Assembly: GCA_030062745.1 (NCBI GenBank)
Contig: CP099848.1
Location: 13,491,568-13,555,567, forward strand
Direction of reading: 5' to 3'
Origin: Capitulum mitella
Taxonomy: Eukaryota > Arthropoda > Thecostraca > Pollicipedomorpha > Pollicipedidae
DNA length: 64,000 nucleotides
Made by a program: the position numbers and the translations under genes. The number at the start of each line of letters is the position of its first letter. Within the stretch, counting starts at the first letter, position 1. The notes beneath the pieces are model-generated. The model was given only the letters and a program-made list of their open reading frames with translations. It was not told where the DNA came from and made no database searches. This document shows, piece by piece, positions 57,401 to 64,000 of this stretch.

Positions 57401-60400
57401 CTCCGGGCGCCCGTCGCCTCGGCGCTCCACCTTCATCTGGGCGTCGGCCTGGTCCAGCCGCTGGCGCATCTGCGTGGTGAGCTTGCGCTCCGCGTCGAGC
57501 TCGGCGCGCGCCGCCTGCAGGCGCGCCGTCAGCTGGACCGTCTCGTGCAGCGCCGACTGCAGCTTGCTCGAGGTGCGCTCCCACTCCACGCGGCTGGTGA
57601 GCAGCGACCTGAGGCGGCGCCGGCGACGGCCGGTCACGGGTAGCACGTGGCAAAAGGCCTCAGAGGTGGCACCGTACACGCGGCCAGCCTCCAACAGTAA
57701 CGGCATCCAGTGTGCGCTGAGGGACTTCAGAACTGCGGTGCTCGGCATCGGTGTTAGATGAGCAAGAGACGGTAAGAATTTTGGTGCGGGTTTCTCCAGC
57801 ACAGCTGCTCAGCCTTGTGAAAGCTGTTGAACACAATCTCTTCAATGATTTCCAACAACGTTTTCAAGCATCCTTGACTGAACCAAGAGGGAAATGTTGT
57901 TATTTATATCTGAATGTATTATATGCCTCTACTCAACAAAGATAGAAAGTAGCAAGGTTTCAAGACAAAAGATAAAGACAGATCCGAAAAATGACAGTTT
58001 AAGCATGAATAAAACCCGGAACAGCGCAGCCGTCCACGTCGAGCGGACCTGTTCTCCTGGCGCAGCCGCAGCACCAGCTGCTCCGAGTCGCGGAGTCGGC
58101 GGCTCTCGGCGGCCAGCTTCACCAGCAGCTGCTGGTGCCGCTTCTGCTGGTCGTGCTGCTGTGTCTGCAGCTGCGCCATGGCCAGCTGCGACTCCTTCAG
58201 TCGCGTCTGGAGGCCGACAGAGGGCAGCAGTCGGGGGGAAGCCTTCACCGTCTGGGGCTGAGACGCAACAGCAGGACTCCAAACACGGCGGCCGCGCAGC
58301 GAAGCACACTCGCGGAAAACACTGCAGCAGCTTGCACGCCTATGACTGCGGCAGCTCACTGTTGATGGCCCTTTTACCGACAATCTCATGAAGTACCTCA
58401 GAAGAACCCGCTACGGTGATCCCACCAACAGAGCAGCACGATCCCACTTCCGTTCACAGCCCCGCCGAGGGGACCCGTGTGGTGGTAATATTTAGTGCCC
58501 GGCCCGCCTGCAAATTCCCCGTGCGGGGGACGGTCGTATGGGGACCCAGTCACCTGCAGCTCGATGTAGGCGCGGTCGGACTCGGCCGTCATGTGCGGCA
58601 ACTTCTGCCGTATCTCGTCCAGGTTCGTCTCCAGCTGCCGGGTGCGGTCTGTTCGGGGGACGGGATGGGGGCGGGGACAGGGACTGTGTCAGCCGGGGCG
58701 GGAACACACCGTACAGGTAGGACATACTGAAAAAGTGCAGCGACAGGCCGGGCCGAGGCAGGAACAGATCGGACGAAACAGGGTCGTATCGGAAACGGTC
58801 CGGGACAGAATCCGGTTCGGGCCAACGCAGACCGCCAAAGGAAGAGAAAAGACCAGGGGCAGACAGACAGAGGACAGACAAACAGTGACGAGGGACTGGG
58901 GCAGACATGACCGGGACAGACCGCACAGCAACACAATGGACAGGGAGGGGGCCGGACTGACAGGACGGATCAGATGAGACAGGACCGCACTAGGCCGGGA
59001 CAGGCTAGACGGGGACGGGAACACATTGGAGAGGGACTTACTGGACCCGGCAGATCGGAGCGGGGTACAAGCGCCGAGAGGGAGACGGAATGGTCCTGGA
59101 AATACTCATAATAGGGCAAAGACGGACGCTGGGCCTGGTTACAACACAGTGTAGGGTTGCCACGGGGCGCTGTTCAACCGACGCATGCCCCCGATCCGGT
59201 CCCTGGCTGAGATGACCGCCTCAGGCCCCCACCCGTCCTCCATGAACGCCGTACCGTGCGCGGCCGCCAGCTGTTTCTTCAGGTCGGCCACGGCGGCCCG
59301 CAGCTGGCGGGCGGCGCAGGTTGGCGGCGGTCGGCCGCCGCGCAGAGCGCGCAGATCCCGCAGACTGCCGCCCACGGCCGCCTGCCGGACGGCCGGCCGC
59401 TTAACGGGCCGCTCAGGGGGCCAACAGCCGCGTCACAGCACGGCCCGGAGGACAGTTCGGCCAGCGAATCGAACGATCAGAGAGCTGTTCAGGCTGGGGC
59501 CAGCGCAGGCCAAGGACACCGAAAAGGGCACCTCGAAAAGGAAAGACTCAATTACGGACCAGTTCAGCTGGAAAACAGCTCGACCAGTGAACAGTTCAGT
59601 TAGGGAGAATAGATCAGAGGGCAGCTCAGCCAGAGAACAACTCAAACCCAAAACAGATCAAAGGGCAGCTCAGTCAGAGAACAGCTTGACCAAAGAGCAT
59701 ACCAGAGGCCCGGGCTCAAGACCACGAAAGTCGATGGGGAGCAAGATCACATTCGTCAAACATTCATCACATTGTTCATTACACATTCATTACAAAAGTA
59801 ACAGACTGAGCTACCTCGTTGCATTCGCAAAGCCCCGGGAGATCCTGGTCAGAGAAAATGCTCTTCAGTTTGTTCAGGTCCTTTGCCACTTCTTCCAGCT
59901 TGGTCTTCTGTCTCTGTGGACACAATAATGGGGGGACAATGAAATGCAATTTTCCACCGATAAACATTCAGATGTACCTGAGACGGAGAAAACGAGAGAA
60001 GATTTGACAAACCTCTACAAAACTAAAAAAGCTACTCATAGCACCAGCTGGGATATACCACAGAACAAGACAGTACAACAAAAGTTTTGGTGCGTAAGGT
60101 ATCACGAAATTCACACGACCGTAGATTAATCTGGCCCATTCATCGTTAGTGTAATTGACGTTTGTCAGCGCCGGTGCAAAAAAAGAACAGAAAACAAAAA
60201 CAAAAACAAAAACAAAAACAAAAACAAAGGCAAAACAAAAAGCAATGCAACTTCTAAATTCATGAAGCACACGCACACTACGTAAATGAATGCCAAATAA
60301 GCATGCCCGTCAATACAAAGTTCCGCTTAGCATCTCAGCCACGATATCGTGCAGGGTTACAGTATTATCAGCTTTGCCGACGAGTGGTGATGAAATCCCA

Positions 60401-63015
60401 GACACCATCTTAATGACACATGGTCCGGCCACAACATCATGGAGCCGTCAAAGCTGCATTTACCTGTATGATGCTGTCTTTCTTCGTGATGGCCGTTGAC
60501 TGCATCTCTTCGTTCTTCGTCTTCTGCGTCAGCTCCTTCTGCAACTGACTGACCTGAGACTTTGAGTCCTGAAGCTGAAAAATCCGAATAAATGACATAA
60601 ATTCCGATGAAAGTATCCATGGAAACAGATCGACCCTGTCTTTAAATACACGTGACATCCCGAACACAAAAACGAGCACAAGCAGAATTTATGGCGTTCC
60701 TCATCAGTGTCTCAGTCTTGATTACAGTGATTCCAGTAATCCAAATGAGCTTAATAAACTGACTAACTGGCAACTTGGTTCTACCACTCCTGGTTCTTAA
60801 TGAAAACAAAAAAACACACAATCACCAACGCCAATAGCCCCCAAACACCTGAACAAAATCAAATATAATCGTAATCACGCTGTCCACACTAAAACAAGCG
60901 GTTAAGAATGACAAAGGCTAGCCACTGTGACGTAATACATGCGCGACATGACACCAAGTCACGTGACGAAATCCGACGCTGCCGGGGTCCACCTACCGAC
61001 GACTTGAGTCCGACCACCTGGGCGGCCTTGACCTCGACGGCACGGCGGGCGGCCGCCAGCTGGGCAGCGCGCTCTGCCAGCTGGCGGCCGCTGTCGGCCA
61101 GCTGACCGTCCCGCTCAGCAAGCCGCTGGCGCAGCGTGGCCAGCTGGCGCGACAGCCGCTCCTGCTCGCGCCGGCCCAGCAGCAGCTGGTGCTGGCTGGC
61201 GCTGGCCGCTGCCGGCCGCAGCAGGTCGGCTGACGTTACGCTCGGCAATGCGTCAGAACAAGGGGGACAGGAAATGCACAGCACGAAAACGTCTTAATCT
61301 TGATAGGTCCTGTGTTCTGAGGAAGCCAGGCAAACATACAGCGAAATGCAACAGCAACTGTTTGGTGCGTAGCGAACAAAATACAGTCGCAGCTACGTCA
61401 GCTTTAGGAAAGCGCCCCACTCATAGGTGAACTATCTCACTTTTTAACGACTCTTCAGCCTCTTTCATGCTATTTTTCAGCTTCTCCACTTCTTTTGCAT
61501 GGTTCGCCTCAACCTGAGCCTTTTCTTTTGTGAGCGAATCAACTGTTTCTTCAAGCTCTGCGATTTTACGACAACTCTCCTTAGCCTGTGGATAATAGGA
61601 CAAATCTCCTTTTTCGCTTGGGCGCAGCTTGGGAAATGCTTGTGGGCAGTATAGGCACTCACAGTCCAAAATTTACTAGAACGAAAAATGCACATGCATT
61701 TCACCGATTGCTGCTAAATTCCATTGTTTAAGAACCATCAGACGTGCAAATTTATCATTTAGTAGAATGTTCGGGGATCGCCCCTGACTCTATCCACGAC
61801 AGATCTTTGGTCTTGGAGGGATCTTACCTTTGCCCCTATCTAGCCCAATCCCTGGTGCAGCTCCAAATGGTGCTGACTCCCATCCATGTTTAGGGTTTAG
61901 CTGCACCTCTGTCAGACTACGCATCTGCCGTACGTCTGAATGAACCCGACCTGCGCTCTGCCACTTATGAGGGGTTGGCCTGGGTCTCAACCGCGGTTCT
62001 GTATGACGCTGACGTGCGTCCCCCCCCCCCTTTAATTCCGTACGGGGCTCGCCTGTACCTCGGTCGCAGTTCTGTGGGGGAAGGGGTGGCCTGTGGCTCA
62101 GCCGCAGCCCTGTGCGGGCCTGACCGTTGTCTCTGAGTCAGCGCCTGACCTGCGTGTCAGCCTGGCCGCGCGCCCGCTGCAGCTCGGCCTCCAGCCGGCG
62201 CGCTTCCTGCCGCTGGCGGTCGAGCGCCGCCTGCAGCTCGGCCAGCGCCGCCTGACTGCTCTCCTTCTCGGCGCGCCACTGGGCCGCCCGCTCGCCCTTC
62301 TCGGCCACCTCGCGCTCGATGTCGGTCACGTGGCGCGCCAGCCGCTCGCAGAGCCGGTGCTGGCGCTGAGCCTCGGCCGGCGGACAGTAGGTGGAGAGCA
62401 GTCGCGACAGCTCCTCCTTCAGCGCGAACACCTCCTCCACGCAGCTCTTGAGCAAACGACGCTGCTCCTCCACCTCGTCCTGCAGCAGGTCCCGCTCATC
62501 CCTGACGGGGAGCCGGGGCCGTCACAAGGGTGGAATGCAGCTAATGCCGGCCTCAATTAGCCGGATACGCTCAGCGGGAATGCTGCTCTTCCCCCACAGA
62601 CTAGGCGTGGACTAAGAATTGATCACTGCACTGGGAATGCACATATTGAGTAAGCATACTTATATGTAAATCATTCAAAAGCATTTCAGACATCTGAATG
62701 GCAATGCTGCCATATCAAAATGTTATGTTATGTTGGGCCAATATATCAATTACCAATAGTGGGCGCAAAATGACCTCAGTAGTCGGTGCCTGAAAACACC
62801 AATGAACAACAAAATCAATTACCAATACCAATTGCTACCAAATCTACCAATGCTAAATCAATCAGAAACAATGACTAGTTAAACACAGTGTGTTTTGGAT
62901 ATAAAAATCATGAAAAAGTACATACTGAATGGTCTTCAGCTCAAGCTGGAGAGAGGAGTTTTCCTCTTCCAGCTGTTGTACAAGCCATCCAACTCTTGCT
63001 GACATTTTGCTCTGC
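51263..63015 (-). CDS. Multi-exon coiled-coil protein, 5' partial
   Basis: Seventeen exons were assembled by reading GT-AG sites and phases: 63015-62926, 62501-62150, 61585-61441, 61229-60997, 60574-60464, 59913-59815, 59303-59255, 58648-58554, 58206-58049, 57608-57431, 57050-56953, 56677-56569, 56158-55944, 55529-55235, 54817-54680, 54045-53857, 51409-51263. All junction phases agree, which is strong support. The product is about 899 residues without the N-terminus. Residues ~1-570 are almost continuous heptad coiled coil rich in Q, L, E, R and A. About 570-790 is Pro/Ala/Gly-rich and acidic with short helices. The last ~110 return to coiled coil and end SGISESTQ. No motor, kinase or zinc domain is visible. 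Such proteins are usually centrosomal, Golgi or cytoskeletal scaffolds; the family is not identified. Exons 3, 5 and 6 use AT-richer codons than the very GC-rich exons 2, 4, 9 and 10. Between exons 16 and 17 a small exon may be missed. Confidence 0.8.
51412..51784. repeat. 62 bp minisatellite, six units
   Basis: CACCGG recurs exactly at 51421, 51483, 51545, 51607, 51669 and 51731. Units are nearly identical. The minus-strand unit ends CGTCCGGTGCCCTCGGCCAG, the 3' splice site of exon 17. All three plus frames stay open, giving false ORFs of 207-218 codons. Confidence 0.92.
51785..52195. other. Intronic, nothing recognised
   Basis: Within the last intron of the coiled-coil gene. No feature seen. 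Confidence 0.5.
52201..52572. repeat. Second 62 bp minisatellite, six units
   Basis: CCGCCGCAGG-type starts at 52201, 52263, 52325, 52387, 52449 and 52511, exactly 62 bp apart. Different sequence from the array at 51412. Open in all plus frames, so ORFs of 73-154 codons here are artefacts. Confidence 0.92.
52573..53856. other. Intronic; two weak exon candidates
   Basis: On the minus strand 52612-52576 reads LVRRLSQLEEL and 53210-53090 reads ENWERRRVDAPAVHLAAVRA then VLPAQQPYF. Both look somewhat coding, but I found no donor/acceptor pair with phases fitting both neighbours. Confidence 0.3.
53857..54045 (-). CDS. Coiled-coil gene, exon 16
   Basis: TQSAAAIPAPAAAAAADEPA then EREQLERLSHFRALQELLNQ to PAGCP. 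Acceptor GTCCCCGCAG, donor CCG/GTGAGC (phase 0). An alternative donor at 53798 (CAG/GTGCAG, phase 2) would add about 20 residues and need a further exon, for which 52612-52566 is a weak candidate. Confidence 0.7.
54480..54715. repeat. ~30 bp minisatellite of donor-like units
   Basis: Seven to eight units like CTGACGTCCTGAGCTGAGGA + CGGGGCTGAC. Read on the minus strand each unit contains CAGGTCAGC, the same as the donor of exon 15 at 54680/54679. Confidence 0.75.
54680..54817 (-). CDS. Coiled-coil gene, exon 15
   Basis: 46 codons, acidic low-complexity AAAAPDGEDGDEEEPCRDGD to SSSAQDAQ. Acceptor GGTCCTCAG, donor CAG/GTCAGC. The donor is the first of a tandem series of similar donors in the following intron. 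Confidence 0.65.
55235..55529 (-). CDS. Coiled-coil gene, exon 14
   Basis: One base plus PAARSEQRPASVAGG, a Pro/Ser-rich part, then LMGRVAELVTEMERQRDQLS to RAAELSAQ. Acceptor GGCGATAG, donor CAG/GTGAGG. Confidence 0.75.
55944..56158 (-). CDS. Coiled-coil gene, exon 13
   Basis: AGWPPPAAEEEQLVRLEAHL, one short coiled helix, then Pro/Ala-rich to SGSLRTLDG. Acceptor ACCCACCAG, donor CGG/GTGAGC. A TGA overlaps the donor, so retained intron would terminate here. Confidence 0.75.
56569..56677 (-). CDS. Coiled-coil gene, exon 12
   Basis: One base completes Arg, then CQQWQEECLARQKDCRNMEQ to NTAVEKV. Acceptor TTCTTCGCTAG, donor GTG/GTGAGC. Reading through the donor would instead end at a TAG at 56527, a possible alternative C-terminus (SILTKLLGSGMP). 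Confidence 0.8.
56953..57050 (-). CDS. Coiled-coil gene, exon 11
   Basis: SQLNSVIQELHQLKQSSGTP then VDWPRKYEVLLD plus two bases. Acceptor GCTGTTTCAG, donor CAG/GTGAGA. The VDWPRKYE stretch is the least coiled-coil-like, most diagnostic part for a homology search. Confidence 0.85.
57431..57608 (-). CDS. Coiled-coil gene, exon 10
   Basis: One base completes Arg, then SLLTSRVEWERTSSKLQSAL to LDQADAQMK. Acceptor CGCCTCAG, donor AAG/GTGGAG. Confidence 0.83.
58049..58206 (-). CDS. Coiled-coil gene, exon 9
   Basis: TRLKESQLAMAQLQTQQHDQ to VLRLRQEN plus two bases. Acceptor GGCCTCCAG, donor CAG/GTCCGC. Confidence 0.83.
58554..58648 (-). CDS. Coiled-coil gene, exon 8
   Basis: Two bases complete Asp, then RTRQLETNLDEIRQKLPHMT to YIELQ. 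Acceptor CCCCGAACAG, donor CAG/GTGACT. Confidence 0.82.
58655..59050. repeat. GGGACAG-rich intronic repeat
   Basis: Loose repeats of GGGACAG, GGACGGG and GACAGACAG fill the intron before exon 8. On the coding strand they form a long CTGTCCC pyrimidine tract. Confidence 0.5.
59255..59303 (-). CDS. Coiled-coil gene, exon 7
   Basis: 49 nt microexon-sized piece, LRAAVADLKKQLAAAH plus one base. Acceptor GCCCGCCAG, donor ACG/GTACGG. Supported by phase match on both sides (0 in, 1 out). Confidence 0.7.
59460..59700. repeat. ~47 bp degenerate intronic minisatellite
   Basis: AGAGGGCAGCTCAGCCAGAG recurs near 59616 and 59663 with weaker upstream relatives (GAACAGTTCAG, GAAAACAGCTCGACCAG). Confidence 0.5.
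59815..59913 (-). CDS. Coiled-coil gene, exon 6
   Basis: 33 codons, RQKTKLEEVAKDLNKLKSIF to GLCECNE. Acceptor GTGTCCACAG, donor GAG/GTAGCT. Confidence 0.85.
60188..60230. repeat. (AAAAAC)n microsatellite
   Basis: About six hexamer units in the intron between exons 5 and 6. Confidence 0.9.
60464..60574 (-). CDS. Coiled-coil gene, exon 5
   Basis: 37 codons, LQDSKSQVSQLQKELTQK to KKDSIIQ. Acceptor TTTTTCAG, donor CAG/GTAAAT, phase 0 both sides. Confidence 0.85.
60997..61229 (-). CDS. Coiled-coil gene, exon 4
   Basis: Two leading bases complete a Thr codon with exon 3. It continues DLLRPAAASASQHQLLLGRR to AAQVVGLKSS. Donor TCG/GTAGGT, phase 0. Confidence 0.85.
61441..61585 (-). CDS. Coiled-coil gene, exon 3
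   Basis: Acceptor TTATCCACAG, donor AAA/GTGAGA. Encodes AKESCRKIAELEETVDSLTK and EKAQVEANHAKEVEKLKNS, ending EESLK plus one base. AT-richer than neighbouring exons. Confidence 0.85.
61860..62150. repeat. Degenerate intronic repeat after exon 2
   Basis: Imperfect ~55-60 bp repeats around GGCCTG(G/T)(G/A)(G/C)CTC(A/G)(G/A)CCGC(G/A)G, each followed by TTCTGTG or CCTGTGCG. The GACCTGCG motif of the exon 2 donor recurs at about 61949. Confidence 0.45.
62150..62501 (-). CDS. Coiled-coil gene, exon 2
   Basis: 117 residues from DERDLLQDEVEEQRRLL to RGQADTQ. Acceptor CCCCGTCAG, donor CAG/GTCAGG, phase 0 out. GC-rich. The longest exon of the gene. Confidence 0.85.
62926..63015 (-). CDS. Coiled-coil gene, exon 1 of window
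   Basis: Acceptor CATTTTGACAG, donor CA/GTATGT (phase 2). Encodes KMSARVGWLVQQLEEENSSL and QLELKTI. It could hold the initiator Met, but the acceptor-like upstream edge suggests an internal exon. Confidence 0.7.
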
Positions 63016-64000
63016 CTGTCAAAATGATAAACTGAAATGTTGATCCTGAAAACATGCATCATACAATAACAAAAGGGAAGACCTTTGCCACAAAATTATG
63101 ATTTTAGGAATGTTGTGGTTTATGGGCATTCTGTTACCAGGAAGCAGCTTTACCATATCCATTTGGACTTTTCAGATGACAAATCAGGTTGTTCTAAAAA
63201 TACAAGTGGACTTTGATACTTCCACTATATCCTAACCAAAGCACATGTGATGGGTAAGGTTACAAAAAGATGAAGGCCTGAAACCCTCCCTTCCACCAAA
63301 AATGATGGCAGAAATTTCAACAACTGTTAGGTTATGCTGCAAAAGTGGAAAATATTGCATTTTGTGCAATTTCCCTCCATCCAAAGGCATGCCATCTAAT
63401 AGCAACTGGTAGATCATTGGGTCTTGTGCAATATCCTATAAAAAGATATATCATTCTGGCATTTGTTCCAGGAGCACCAGCTTGGTCAGTTTACCACTCC
63501 TCATGCTGTCTTTTCCTGAAAACCTTGATTATGCCCCTCAGTACCCATGACAGTGCCCATGACATGTCAGGCATGATTAAACATGGGCATAGCTTTGTTT
63601 CTTCTGGCTGTCTAGGCACAATAGCTGTGAAGGCAACTGCTCCACTACTGCTCCAACTATGCAGATTTCACCCAATATATATAAACATCAATTTCATAAA
63701 ACACATGATTAACAGTGTGTTGAAACCGTTACAGTAGTGATCATTGTACATTGTGGCACGATTTTTAACCCATGTCATGTGGTTTTTCCCACCAGAATAA
63801 TATTTGAAAGCTTTGCCCCCGCGATATATATACCTGATATGATTGCCCCAAGACAAGCATAAATGGACTCTCAGATCATCAGCTGTCTTTAGTTAGGCTG
63901 CACCAAAATTCCAAGCTGATTTTCCTTCATCTTCACATCTTCAGCATGTCAGAGAATGACCAAATCGAATGCATAAATATTTGCAACTTAAATGCCCCGC
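63016..64000. other. Probable intron or upstream region
   Basis: Lower GC, with no coiled-coil-encoding exon on the minus strand and no plus-strand gene. The 130-codon plus ORF at 63345-63737 lacks recognisable motifs. Confidence 0.5.

Overview
The window looks like nuclear DNA of an arthropod, most likely a crustacean. It holds clip-domain serine protease genes with a TATA box and a TCAGT-type initiator. It also holds a multi-exon coiled-coil gene with GT-AG introns and GC-rich exons, plus many short non-autonomous DNA transposons, LINE relics, minisatellites and TA/CA microsatellites. There are no prokaryotic operons, CRISPR arrays, rRNA or convincing tRNA genes. The species cannot be named from sequence alone.

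Region 1 (about 1-32 kb) is a duplication-rich segment around two intronless clip-domain protease genes. They face outward-inverted at 5.8-6.8 kb (+) and 30.1-31.1 kb (-), differ at 13 of 347 residues, and share promoter and 3'UTR. A second inverted block pair (12.6-13.8 kb and 23.7-24.9 kb, CpG-rich) lies inside the first pair in mirror order, so the region is a decayed large palindrome centred near 18.5 kb. Older direct duplications (2-12 kb against 16-22 kb) are overlaid on it.

Region 2 (about 32-50 kb) has no supported intact gene. It holds degenerate minisatellites, more copies of a TTAA-flanked ~1.2 kb piggyBac-like MITE, a ~168 bp hAT-like MITE, a promoter-like CpG-rich patch at 37.6-37.9 kb, a decayed transposon-type ORF at 44.2-45.0 kb, and a 2.84 kb foldback element with ~1 kb terminal inverted repeats, a perfect 8 bp target duplication and a broken internal ORF.

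Region 3 (about 51.2-64 kb) carries one large minus-strand gene. I reconstructed 17 exons whose splice phases all agree, giving about 899 residues of mostly coiled coil. The 3' end is at 51263 and the 5' end probably lies beyond the window. Several introns contain minisatellites that appear to have arisen by tandem copying of the gene's own splice-site sequences.

The two proteases would be secreted trypsin-like enzymes of the haemolymph/immune or clotting type. They have an unusual activation site (Asn at P1, ISNG instead of IVGG). The coiled-coil gene appears unrelated to them.
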